DNA from: Carettochelys insculpta
Taxonomy: Eukaryota > Chordata > Testudines > Carettochelyidae
Length of the DNA stretch: 64,000 nt
Assembly (NCBI RefSeq): GCF_033958435.1
Contig: NC_134147.1
Span: forward strand, 42,154,001-42,218,000
Direction of reading: 5' to 3'
Every line of letters starts with the position of its first letter. Position 1 is the first letter of the stretch. Both the position numbers and the translations under genes were made by a program. Of this stretch, positions 29,601-40,357 are shown in pieces. The notes below the pieces were generated by a model, which had not been told where the DNA came from, searched no databases, and worked only from the letters and a program-made list of their open reading frames with translations.

Positions 29601-30796
29601 GCTTTCAGAATCAGGAGCGGTGTCAAACAAGGATGCGTGCTTGCTCCAACATTGTTTGGGATCTTCTTCGCACTCCTCCTGAAGCATGCCTTTGGATCTT
29701 CAACAGAGGGCATCTTGCTGCACACAAGATTGAATGGGAAACTGTTCAACCTTGCAAGGCTGAAAGCTAAGTCTAAGGTGCGGGAAGTCCTCATCAGAGA
29801 CATGCTGTTCGCAGATGCTGCTGCTGTAGTGTCTCACACAGAAGACCAGCTTCAAAAACTGCTGGATCAGTTCTCCAAAGCGTGCAAGGACTTTGGGCTT
29901 ACCATCAGCCTGAAGAAGACAAACGTACTCGGTCAGGATGTTGCTGAATCCCCATCAATCAGCACTGACAACTATACGTTAGAGGTCGTCCACGAGTTCG
30001 TGTACCTCGGGTCCACCATCACTGACACCCAATCGTTGGACACTGAGCGAAATAGGAGGATTAGAAAAGCGGCCACAACTCTGTCCAGACTCAGCAAGAG
30101 AGTGTGGAATAACCACAAGCTGTACACTCACACCAAAATGCAAGTCTACAGAGCCTGCATCCTCAGCACCCTCCTTTATGGCAGCGAGACTTGGACCCTG
30201 TATGCCCGTCAGGAAAAGAGGCTGAACGTCTTCCACTTGCGCTGCCTCAGGTGCATCCTTGGAATATCATGGAAGGACAAAGTGACCAACACCGCCGTCC
30301 TCGAGCAAGCTGGAATCCCAACCATGCACACCCTCCTCAGGCAGCGTCGGCTCCGCTGGCTTGGCCACGTCCACAGGATGAATGATGGAAGGATTCCAAA
30401 AGACATCCTGTATGGTGACCTAGCCTCTGGCAAAAGACCTCCCGGATGCCCCGAGTTGGGCTACAAAGATGTCCGCAAGAGAGACCTCAGAGAGGTAGAC
30501 ATCGAGCTGGACGACTGGGAAGAACTAGCAGACGACCGCAGCAGATGGAGGCAGGGGTTACACAAGGGCCTTCAGAAGGGCCAGATGAGGATCAGACAGC
30601 TAGCAGAGGAGAAGCGAGAGCACAGAAAGCACACTAAGGACTTGCCAGACGCCCACCACATCTGCAAGAGATGCAGCAAGGACTGTCATTCTCGTGTGGG
30701 TCTTCATAGTCACAGTAGACGCTGTAAATGAAGTCTTCAATTGAAACTATAAAGGGCGTGATCCATAGTCTATGCAGACTGAAGGATGCCTACTAC
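26632..30796 (+). mobile_element. Nearly complete APE/RT LINE with 13 bp target duplication
   Basis: TCCTCATGGGGGT is found at 26619-26631 and at 30797-30809, which sets the insertion at about 4.17 kb. It has a long 5' untranslated part, one long ORF (27582-30731) and a short 3'UTR that ends in GGATGCCTACTAC without a poly(A) tail. The 3' end agrees with the twin-primed copy at 6609. The single-ORF plan with APE then RT is that of RTE-like and some related clades, but a C-terminal C2HC finger is unusual for RTE, so I leave the clade open. The left duplication is slightly less certain because it is G-rich. Confidence 0.88.
27582..30731 (+). pseudogene. LINE ORF: APE endonuclease, reverse transcriptase, C2HC finger (inactivated)
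   Basis: One reading frame of about 1,050 codons. The N-terminal APE endonuclease shows NVRTML, ALQETW, ISAYAPT, SDFNARVG, HQLDVVITRR and TDHSLV. The reverse transcriptase follows with GKAPGQDGMPPEVIK, FIDLTKAFDLVSRDA (motif A), RSGVKQGCVLAPTLFG (motif B), FADAAAVVSH (motif C) and LRWLGHVHRM. The C-terminus has C-x2-C-x12-H-x3-C in CKRCSKDCHSRVGLHSHSRRC. The frame is broken by TAG at 27597-27599, where Trp of the WNVRT motif is expected, and by TAA at 28023-28025, just before the DFN motif. Motif C reads FADA because codon 29817-29819 is GCT, so the second catalytic Asp is lost. Downstream of the second stop 898 codons remain open. In turtles and lizards such frames are often misnamed as craniofacial development protein 2-like. 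Confidence 0.93.
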
Positions 30797-30809
30797 TCCT
30801 CATGGGGGT

Positions 30810-33800
30810 GGGGGAAGGAGGATTCCCCCTAGCAAGTGGTAGCAGGATCCTAATTCCTCATGCACCTCAGAAACCAGAAGGAGGAGTGTGACAGGAGAGC
30901 CAAGCACAGCTTGGGTTGCAAGGGGCACCAGCATACTGGCAGGGCTCGGGAGTACCAAGGAAAGGGCAAGACTTGGAGAGGAATGGACTTGCTCCATAAT
31001 CTCCTTAGCTTCCCAGCTTTCTTCTCTGCCAGGCCCTAACTCCTATCTGCTCCCCTCCCTAGCACCTGCTGGCATGTGTGCCTTCTTGAGAGCTCCAGGC
31101 TGGCTGCCACCCCAGGCTGAGCAGAAAGAAACAGATACTGTCTGCCACAATATTCCCAATGCAGCTGTGGCCACTGCCTCCAACACCCCTGAATATTTAA
31201 GACCTCAGATGGGACACAGATGGGCACCTCAGGACTGTCAAAGATCAGAGTTTCACAGGAGAGGGAGATGCCCAATACTCAGCTGTTCTGAGCTGAAGGC
31301 CACATTGTTTCCTCAGGCTAGTAACAGAGGATGAACTATTCCAAAACCAATTTTTAAAGAGGGGCCATCTAGATGCATAACTATTAAATTCCCATTTATA
31401 ATCCCTTCTTCCCCTTGGTTCTACCAACGAAGTAAGGAGGACAGCCTGCTGCGAAAGGCCGGACTCCATGGATTATTTGCAAGTGCAGTTACATGAGTGA
31501 CTATGCCACAAGTTTTCGCTTTGCATGTGCATTTCTGTTCGCTTCTTGTGCAGAGCAGGCTGGCAAAAGCACCCACACAAGGACCTCTGGCCTCCGCTTT
31601 CTGAAAGTTAGGGCCCAAATATAGATTTCTTCAACAGGGAGTAGGGGGGAATTCAAAGAGAGGGAGGAGGGGGGAGTCTGAAGCATAACCAATTCAAATG
31701 CCAGACCCAAAATATCACACATCTCCTTATAACTCAGTAACACATGTAACCTACACAGTGGTGTCATTTCCAAGAACACCCACATTGTATGTTAATGCTG
31801 TTTGTGCAAAGAAGTTTGACTCATTTTCTTTTTTAAAAAGTGTGCATCTTGAATTCGTTGGCAGTTTATTTTCCCACCATTGGAGGCAATGGGTGCATTT
31901 TAATTAGAGTGCGAAGGTTTCCTACGGAAAGCATTGCACAACCTCAGACATTTGAAGACAGCCTTCGACATTCTGTAAAAGATATTCCTGTTTCCCCATT
32001 TTTATGTATTTAACACTCAATACAGAATATAATTGGCTTACTCCTTTAGAAATGCACAAATCCCTGCTGCCTGCTCTGGCTTAAAATCACATTACCCTGA
32101 CCTCATTCACCAAGTTTGGCTAGGATGCCCTGTTCAGTACATTTCTAAATATCCCTTGCAGGCATGAGTATTGTGGCTACTGCTTGAAACCTGACCTTCT
32201 GAGCTCTGTTTTCATTTGTATTTCCAAGAGTAACAAACTGACCATCCAAGTAGAAACCAGAGACAGTTGAATCCTGCTAAGGAGGATATTCTTACATACC
32301 AAATTTTAGTAGGGAAAAAACCCCAAATGTATGTCATCCATGCTTGCCTTGTTGAGCCCCTGATTTTCCATTTGGTTTATTCCTCCTTTCTCTCAGGAGC
32401 CTACATCTCTGAGGTTTTGTAGTTAGTGTAGCTTTGTCAGGATAAGTATTTACCAGTTCATCATGAAAGGCCAGTCTGCTCTCAGCCATTGGTACCAGGA
32501 AACTGAGGAGGAGCCCTATCAAACCTCCTATTATTCTCCAATTACTCCCGTGCGCTTTGGGGGGAGTAGGGGGGAAGTCCAACTTTCTGTCCTCTGCCCT
32601 GGGGCACTGTGGGTTCTGAGATGAAGCATAAACAAAGAGTGCAGGCATGCGCACTGGGAGATGTCCCCTTTTCCTAGCCTACTCTTCCATGGCTGTAAGT
32701 AGCAATGGCTGCTCCCAGCTTCCACTGCTGAAGGGCAAGGCTTATGGTATGCCATGCCTACCTCTCTGAATGGAGACACACAAGAGCTCTGCCTTCTCTT
32801 TTGGTCTCTTTCTGGGGGCATATCCCCTCAATATACCTTCACCTTTCCAGTTGTGTTCCCACCACATCCTTTTGATGCACCCCGCCCCCACAACTCCAGT
32901 GCTGTCCCTCTCTAGACTTGCCCTTCTTCTGCAAAGTCTCTCTCAATTTATTTTTCTTCTCCTACATTGTGCTTCACTAGCCCGCGTTCCCCTCCATTTC
33001 ATGTCCTTTTCCAGCATTTCTCTTTCTAGCTGAGGTCTGGGGTATCTGGACTAACTCTGCTGGAATTACTGCTTCTACTGGCCAGAGGTAAGAGCTGCAT
33101 CCCCCACCCCCAAAAAGACTGTTTTCTACCTCAGCTCTTTAGGACGGGAACAGGGGCCTAGGAGGGAACCCAAAATCTTGGTGTTGCCACACAAACCCTA
33201 CCACCCCCTTCCTTATTGCAGCATTTTCCTCCCTGCACAGGCCCACTGTTTGGTATAAGAGTGAGGCATACCCTGGCCAGGTCTGGCCCTAGGGCAAGAT
33301 GAGCAAAATGGTTGCCCTGAGTTCCATGCGCCAACCGATTTCAGCATCCACCACTCACTGGCAAGGCCCTACACAGAGTTCTGCCTTGGGCCCAGCCTAT
33401 CGGCCGGGCCCCACTGGCCTGGTTCTCACTCTGTCTCTGGAGTAACAGAGCAACATGTCTCACACAGACCTTCTGCAACATGAATGAAGCAGTACAGAAG
33501 CGGGAAGGGAAACCACTTCCCACACAAGCTGAAGGGCTTGCCTGTGCAGTTTCTGGTAAGACTTACATGCATATTGGGTTAGAAATATTACCCTCACCCT
33601 CCACCCAAACACACACAGAAACAGTCTGTGATACTTTTAAAGGATTCTGAGTGCAGCCAAGGTTCTGTGATGTCATGTGGTATTTCCATGCAGAAAGAAA
33701 GGCCCAGGTTCCTTTTAATAGATGGACTCTTATGATTCTGGTTGTATGCTGCACAGAATACAGAGTTCCTCTCCAATGCAGATTATTGCTTTGAGGTAGC

Positions 33801-34019
33801 TTGAATTTAAATTTGAAATGCAGTTATCAGCCTGCTATCTCAGCTGCTCAGGAAAAAAAATCAGTAGTTTCACCAATTCCTTCTGTAGATAGGAGGTTTG
33901 TAGGCATGTTAGCTTAGCTAGATTGCTTAAGAAGAGTCACAGATCACTTTTTTAAATTGGAAAAGTGTCAATTAAAAATCATCATTGAGGAAAGTTGAAT
34001 ACCAGAGGAAAGACTTTAA
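30810..34019. other. No gene or repeat recognised
   Basis: The right flank of the LINE is moderately GC-rich to about 31.3 kb and AT-rich after that, with C/T-rich stretches near 32.8-33.1 kb. I see no conserved frame, RNA gene or bounded repeat. Confidence 0.45.
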
Positions 34020-34235
34020 AGCTGTGTCTACACGACCGCTCCCTTTTGGAAGGGGCATGCAATTGAGTGAGACCAGAAATGCAGAGGAGGTGCAGATTTA
34101 AATATCTCATACCTCATTTGCTTATTCCCATGTGATCTGGCTTCCGGAAGACCCATTCTGGAAGCGAAAGCAGCCGTGTGGATGGGGTTCCTTCAAAAGG
34201 AAACCCCTCTTTTGAAACCACTCTTCTTCCTTTTA
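34020..34235. mobile_element. Half of a palindromic Harbinger-like MITE (TCCGGA type)
   Basis: The stretch starts AGCTGTGTCTACACGACCGC, continues CCCTTTTGGAAGGGGCATGCAA, and has GGCTTCCGGAAGACCCATTCTGG in the middle. The order matches the left arm of the palindrome at 98-564 (end, CTTTGGAAG...GCATGCTAAT, then GTCCGGAAGACCGTTCTTCTGG). The right arm is missing, so this is a truncated copy. The right limit is approximate. Confidence 0.6.
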
Positions 34236-34645
34236 AAGATTTGTCATGCCTATAAGACAAGTGAGAGGGGAAAAAAAGCTATAGTTGTCAAGGAATTTCA
34301 TCCTGAAAGTTCTGTTAAAGTAAATGAACACTATGCATAGGACAACACATAATGCTCATTAATAATTTGCCAGCAGTAAGCAATAGGGACATGTCATCTC
34401 TGCCAAGAAGCAGCAAAAGGAATCAACACCACCGTACCTCCCATCATCAAGGAGCATGAAATTTAATTAACGACCAATATATTCAAAATACAGATATCCA
34501 GGACAGGATGTTCTTGAGTAGAAATAGAAATGAAGGCGAGGGAAGAATTTTACACCAAACTGGAATTCTTTTGAACTTGGGAAATAATTGATTCTAAACA
34601 TTTGACATGTTAGATGAAACATTAGTACCATCTTACATGGTGAAA
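34236..34645. other. No gene or repeat recognised
   Basis: AT-rich DNA between two repeats, with no visible frame or motif. Confidence 0.45.
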
Positions 34646-35520
34646 AGTCTCAGAGGAGTAGCCATGTTATTCTGTGGCTACGTCTACACGTGAAGCCTAC
34701 ATCGAAATAGCTTATTTCGATGTAGCAACATCAAAATAGCTATTTCGATGAATAACGTCTACACGTCCTCCAGGGCTGGCAACATCGATGTTCAACTTCG
34801 ACGTTGCGCGGCACCACATCGAAATAGGCGCTGCGAGGGAACGTCTACATGCCAAAGTAGCACACATCGAAATAAGGGTGCCAGGCACAGCTGCAGACAG
34901 GGTCACAGGGCGGACTCAACAGCAAGCCGCTCCCTTAAAGGGCCCCTCCCAGACACAGTTGCACTAAACAACACAAAATACACAGAGCTGACAACTGGTT
35001 GCAGACCCTGTGCCTGCAGCATGGATCCCCAGCTGCCGCAGCAGCAGCCAGAAGCCCTGGGCTAAGGGCTGCTGCCCACGGTGACCATAGAGCCCCGCAG
35101 GGGCTCGAGAGAGAGCGTCTCTCAACCCCTCAGCTGATGGTCGCCATGGCGGACCCCGCTATTTCGAAGTTGCGGGACGCGCAACAACTACACGGTCCCT
35201 ACTTCAACGTTGAACGTTGAAGTAGGGTGCTATTCCTATCCCCTCATGGGGTTAGCAACTTCGACGTCTCGCCCCCTAACGTCGAAGTTAACTTCGAAAT
35301 AGCGCCCGGCGTGTGTAGCCATGACGGGCGCTATTTCGAAGTTAGTGCCGCTACTTCGAAGTAGCGTGCACGTGTAGACACGGCTTGTATCTGTAAAAAG
35401 AATGAGGAGTCCTGTAGCACCTTAGGGGCTAATGGATTCATCTGATGAAATGGGTTTTATCCAGTTTATGCGCCCAAATAAGTCCACTCATCTCCAAGGT
35501 ACTATAGGACTCATTGCCAT
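34646..35520 (-). mobile_element. Foldback-type repeat interrupted by a young MITE
   Basis: GTCTCAGAGGAGTAGCCATG (left of the MITE) and TGTATCTGTAAAAAGAATGAGG (right of it) are consecutive parts of a sauropsid foldback repeat that also ends the copies at 40.6 and 63.1 kb. The right part then has GGAGTCCTGTAGCACCTTAG and a weak inverted copy in AAATAAGTCCACTCATCTCC. The MITE at 34676-35385 sits inside it, which puts the foldback insertion before the MITE insertion. Confidence 0.72.
34676..35385 (+). mobile_element. Young Harbinger-like MITE, TTCGAA type, copy 2
   Basis: A 710 bp element with ends GGCTACGTCTACACGTGAAG and GCACGTGTAGACACGGCT, flanked by TGT at 34673-34675 and 35386-35388. It aligns along its whole length with the reverse complement of 11833-12515, differing at few positions and by about 25 extra bases near 34730 (an added copy of the ATCAAAATAGCTATTTCGAT palindrome). 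High CG content and near identity mark a recent family. The short frame starting at 35021 (MDPQLPQQQPEALG) ends at TAA, the same as in copy 1. Confidence 0.93.
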
Positions 35521-36221
35521 TTTGCATGTTAGAGAATCATGGGTTTTCAGGCCAGAGGGACATGCTGATCATGTAATCTGACCACCTGGATATCACAAAT
35601 ATTAGAATTTCACAAGCTCAGGTGCCTGGTTCAGCTAGTCCACATCTGTCAGAGAAACAGTCATAACCATGCATGTTATTTTCTCATGCTCCTATTTCTC
35701 CTAGGTGTTCCTTTGATAACTTAGCCACTTAAAAATAATATTAAAACAAGAACTTGTTTAATAAATATGTTGCAGTCTCTTGCATTTCCATGGGTAATTT
35801 CAGTCCGTGGCATCCTTTCCGAGCAAGCTAGGTAGCAAAGGGGAGAAAAAGCTTATATTGCATTCAGGTTCCACTGACATCTCTGGAAATCCACTATAAA
35901 GCAACAACAATGCAGGGTCCTTTCACTGAAAAGTAGTTTGTCTATAACATTGAATAAGTGGCACTTAAGCCTAATTGGCCAAATCCCAGGAGCACTGGGC
36001 ATATTTTTTTTGACAAAGGGTTTGTTTGCTGCACAATGCAGTTGTAGGCAATAAGAAATCATTTGGTTCAACTTCATCAGGTACACTAAGGCAACTTTTT
36101 CTAGGACTTCAATGCTATACACAGAACAGGGTGCCATTTCACCATGACAGTAATTCATATTCATAACAATTATGAGTAGTCATTGAATCAGGGAAAGACC
36201 AAAAACAAGAATATATCTATT
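35521..36221. other. No gene or repeat recognised
   Basis: AT-rich DNA with no conserved frame. The minus frame at 35853-36164 has no recognisable domain. Confidence 0.45.
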
Positions 36222-36593
36222 GTCCATGGTTAGTGCATTCATCTAAGAGATGGGAGACCCACATTCAAGCCCCTTCTCCAATCACTATATATTGAAATAC
36301 ATCCTCAAGAGGAAGGTTTGAGAGAGACACCCCCACCCCCTTACGCGAGAATGACTCACAGCTAGAGGGTAGCAAGGATGCTGAGAGAAACTGAACCCAA
36401 CTGCAAATGCAGTCCTTATGACAGACAGGTTTAAGCACGGGAATGCAGCAGCACCTCCAGTTCTAGCACTGATAGTGCTTAGGGTACTTCCCTGCAATGG
36501 GGACCCAAGTACAAAACCTTTTTCAGATCAGGCAGACAGGGAAACTGAACCTGGGTTGCTCACATCCAAGTTGGATTCCCTAACAGTGAGCCA
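36222..36593. repeat. Inverted repeat with tRNA-like ends
   Basis: The left part TGGTTAGTGCATTCATC then GAGATGGGAGACCCACATTCAAGCC looks like a decayed tRNA 5' half with A-box-like and B-box-like stretches. The right part 36529-36593 is an inverted relative: its complement reads GTTAGGGAATCCAACTTGG then GTGAGCAACCCAGGTTCAG. Palindromic repeats with such ends are common in sauropsid genomes in my memory. Divergence between arms is high, so the copy is old. Confidence 0.5.
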
Positions 36594-37863
36594 AAAGGGA
36601 AAGGAGGCCATCACAGCCTCTTCTGGCTGTTTTGTGAATCTAGCTCTTACCAAGTGATCCCGTTAGGGTCCCATGGTGCATGAACTCTATTTGGGATGAA
36701 ACCAGAGGATTCATTTTACCCACATTGTTCAATCAGATTATACAAAAACAATTGTTTTCCTCTCCCAAGATGTCCAGCAGACAAGTGAGGGGCCTTGGGA
36801 AACAGGATTTTCCCTCTGAATAACACACTCAGTGAAGAGTAGCCCTGGGAGTTCAGATACTGGATCCACCGCGCCCTCAAACTCTTATTTACCCTGTAAC
36901 AGCAACTTATCCAGTCCAGCATCAGGATGCAGCCAGAGCGTCCTAATTCCCCTCTCCCACCCTCTCCCCAAGACAGCCTTCTCCGGGGTGGGCAGGGAGA
37001 ATTGCCTTACAAGACAAATCAGAAGGATCTCCTTCCAGCATAAACAAAAGTAACAAAAATAAACCATCCTTTAGCTGTTCCCAGATTAAGATTCTTCTGC
37101 ACGCCTCAGGAGTTAAAAAAAGGGAGAGCAGTTTTTAACATGCTCTGAAAGTTAGTAACCCTTGAAAGTAGCTATAATGGGGGTGGCACACCCTCTTTAC
37201 CTGTCCCCATCTGGCAGAGTGGATGTGCCTTCACTCACTCTCTACTTCAGCTCTTTATTGCTACGCAGCCCTCTGGCCAAGCCACACCCTTGTGTGCGAT
37301 ACAAACCCCTTCTAGGGTACACACTTAACAAGGCCCAGATATTGCCCTCTGCTGGTGCCCCTCAATTTGTTCTCTCTGTCCATTCCCCACTCTGAGAATG
37401 GCACCTCCAGGGCTACCCCTACCGGGGACAGCTTCCTTGTGCTTTCCTCAGGGCTTGTATCTCAAATCTACAAGAGCGTTCCCCATGGAGGCCTACACCT
37501 TTCCAAGGATCCAGAGACGCTGTGCTGTTGCAGGTTCTGCAGCTTCTTATAGGCCTTCCTGACCCCTAATTGGCTAATTCCTTTTGCAGATCCTCTAGCC
37601 TTCTTGGAGGACTTCTCTATGTCCCCTTTAGACCTCAGGACCTGGTCTGCCCTTTTCCAGTAGCTCTAACACAGACCAGGCCTCATGTTCACACTGTTCC
37701 AACTAGCCCAGGCTCAGACAGTCCATTTCCTAAACACAAAGCCTCACATCTCACTGCTGGGACTTACAAACAGCCCTTGGCTACTGGATTCCTTCCACAG
37801 CCCTCTCTAATCCCAACATATGTTTTAATAAAGTACTTTCAACAGCTATTTGAATGCCTCTAT
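36594..37863. other. No gene recognised
   Basis: C/T-rich from about 37.2 to 37.8 kb, with several open frames that lack motifs. An old LTR or other repeat is possible. No RNA gene is visible. Confidence 0.4.
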
Positions 37864-39719
37864 GGCCACCCTACAGCAATCTGTCGACAGAAGTTACTCC
37901 TGGAAGATTTCTGGTGATAAAACTTCTGTTGACAGATGGTGGCCAGACAGCAAAGCAGATTGTTCTGTCAATCCACTCTGTCAACAGAAAGCAGCCAGGC
38001 TGCCCAGCCAATCTCTGGACAGAACGGCCCCTGGAACCCTGTCACACAGAGTCGCATGGGTGGAAATCACTTCCAGGAGACCCGTCGAGGAGGGCCTCTA
38101 AAGGACCCCCAACACCCATTCCCTGCCCATGCTTAGGCTTGCCTGACTAGTTGAGGGACAGCACAGCTAGAGCAGGGCTCCCACACTTGCTGAGAGAGAC
38201 GTTTGCTTTCCACTTAGCCAGGTTGCCAAAGCAGCTCGTGGGCCTGCACTGACCTCACAGAGTGGTGCTTCAGCTTCAGGGGGGGTGTCCATCCCCAGAG
38301 GGGCCCCTGCCTGGGTGTCAGGCAAGCTGGGTGCAGCCTGGCCCTCCCCAGGCCCAACCACCACATGTGTGGCTCACAGCACTGTCTGTGGGAAAGGGTG
38401 CTGAGACTTGCCTGTGGCCTGACTGCATGCCAGGAGCTGCATTGCTTGGTATGTCTGGGGCCAGGCCCGCGCCCATATTGCTCGCCAGCTTCCAGTCATG
38501 GCAGAGGCAGGTGAGCCCCCTCTTCCCCAGGGCCTGGGATTTGTCCAGCATCCCATGAGACTGTCAGCAGGCTGGTGCCTGTGCCTGGGCACTGCCTGCG
38601 CTGGGTGGGGCATGCTCCCTTCCACATGTTTCCACGTGCTAGGCCCATAGTGTGATGTCCCACCCAAGCCAGCCTGGCAAGGCTCACAGCACACCCTCCA
38701 TGCCCTGGGGAGCATCCATGTGGGGTGCTTACCAGAGAGTCCCTCGAACGGTCTGGGGACACCCTGGAGGTGGGTTGGCTGGAGGGAACCAAGCCCAGGG
38801 CAATGATGAGGGTGCTCTCGCTGGCCTCAGACCCTGTGTCCATGTCCACCTCTAGATCTGGTTGGGTCCTGGGGTACTCCTCCTACTCTGGCTCTGCCTG
38901 CAGGGTGGGGCCTCATCGGCAGTGTTCATAGGGGCAGGCAGAGGGGAGGTATTGTAGCCCCTCCGGAGGTGGTGAGGCACCATGTAATAGGGGGAGGTGG
39001 TGGGTCCTGCCCCTGACCTCTGGATGGCATCCCAGGCCTGGAAGTACCCCTACTGGAGCTCTTTTACTTTGGCCCACATCTCTTCCATCATGTGGGTGGG
39101 GTGGCATCATGTTGCCAGGGTGGTGGTCAGCCAGGCATAGGCAAGGGTGTTACACCTTTTTGCAGAAGGGTCCAAAAGGGTAACCTCCTCAGCACACAGG
39201 CTGAGGAAGTCCTGCACCTCAGGAGAGGGCCCAGCATTTTGTGCCCCAGGGGGAGCTCCTGGGACCCCTCCAGCTGCTCCCTAGAGGGCCTCAGGGGGCC
39301 GCATACTGGCTGGCTCTCTGCCATGTAGCTCAGATGATCAGGAAATAGTGGCTCTGAAGCATTGAGCAGACAGCATGTAACTGGACTTCTTCCCCAGTCT
39401 CAGCTTCCTGCCATGGCATTTCTGGGCTCCCAGCAGCTTTAAGAATGGCCGGAGGCAGAGAGCATAGAGCTGTGATTACTGTGGACAGGGCATCCCCTCA
39501 GGCCAGCTGGCCAGTGCCGTGGACCGAAGGCCCCCTGAAGTGTCCACACTGGCTTTCTGCCAACAGATTCTGTTGAAAGAGATGTTCTGCCTCCTGGGGG
39601 AAATGGCAACACGCTGTCAACGGAAGTGCTGCATTCTGTTGATTTACTGCTGACAGAACACCTTTGTAATGAGGACTCTCCATGAGTTTTGTCGACAAAA
39701 CTCTCTAGTGTGGACGTAG
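37864..39719 (-). mobile_element. Long Harbinger-like element (GTCGAC type) with internal gene remnant
   Basis: The left part, from GGCCACCCTACAG through CTGTCGACAGAAGTTACT and CTCTGTCAACAGAAAGCAGCC, matches the left part of the 443 bp element at 43688-44130. The right part, from about 39515 (GGACCGAAGGCCCCCTGAAG) to TCTCTAGTGTGGACGTAG, matches that element's right part. Between them lies about 1.4 kb that is absent from the short copy. This internal part holds a broken Myb/SANT-type gene on the minus strand. So this is a longer relative from which short non-autonomous copies could derive by internal deletion. Confidence 0.75.
38733..39324 (-). pseudogene. Broken Myb/SANT-like DNA-binding protein of a Harbinger-type element
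   Basis: Translation of the minus strand from ATG at 39324 gives MAESQPVCGPLRPSREQLEG. After a frameshift near 39255 it continues PPGAQNAGPSPEVQDFLSL, CAEEVTLLDP, AYAWL, MMEEMWAKVKELQ, GYFQAWDAIQRSGAGP and PYYMV. This is the helix pattern of the Myb/SANT-like proteins found with Harbinger transposases, where AEV+DLL-LW at the start and AKVKELR-GY near the end of the domain are typical. It has in-frame stops (TGA near 39112, TAG near 39052). A tail, TQPDLEVDMDTGSEASEST, runs to about 38733, followed by a good splice donor (G|GTAAGC, GT at 38732-38731). The transposase ORF is not visible. Such proteins usually bind the element's subterminal modules. Confidence 0.62.
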
Positions 39720-40357
39720 AGTATAGTTATCCTCCCAGGACTTTTGTTGAAAAGTCCTGTTATCTGCTACTACTTCCTTTGCTTCTCTCCAGGTTCTGCA
39801 CCAAAAAAGCCTTCTATTATCCCAAGATTTTAAAGAAGCCATGACTTGAAGCCTGTTCATAAAGAGAACCAGATGAGCAGACAGCACCTTTGGCAAACCT
39901 TTTTTAAAGGCTTTTCTCCTTTCAGGAATCTCTGTATGGGAAACAACACTGGTTCTGCTGCCTGATTGACCTTACAAGTCTGAAACCCAAGAAGGAATCA
40001 AGGTTGTGGCTAAAACAATGTTATTGGTTAAACTAAGATCATGATATCAAGACATGACAGGGCTGATTTAACATTAATACAGCTGTGGTGTGTATGCTGT
40101 GAAATAGAGAATGCTGTATGAAGTTCTGATAATAGAAGAGTCTTTAGCCACACATGTGATTTCATGTACGCAAATGTATATCAACAGTCATCTTGGAAAA
40201 TCAAGCACACCTCATACACTTGTTGTAAATTTGCTGGATGGTGCATGCTGATGTTGTCCTAAATAGCTAACATCAGACAGGACCCCCTCATTGGTGCATA
40301 TTAAAAATGAGGTGCATATAGTAAATTTAATCTGCATGAACAAACACTGTAAGGATA
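39720..40357. other. No gene or repeat recognised
   Basis: AT-rich DNA with no frame or bounded repeat that I can identify. Confidence 0.45.

Noticed and set aside
28035..30731. 898-codon open frame as a host protein (craniofacial development protein 2-like)
   Set aside because: All motifs are those of a LINE (APE, RT motifs A-C, C-terminal finger), and the unit has its own 13 bp target duplication and another copy in the window. It is a transposon ORF.
34748..35220. Ala- and Arg-rich frames shared with 11854-12219
   Set aside because: They are shared because both lie in copies of the same MITE; the frames have shared stops and no domain.
35853..36164. 103-codon minus-strand frame
   Set aside because: No motif, no splice-site context and a composition like the surrounding AT-rich DNA.
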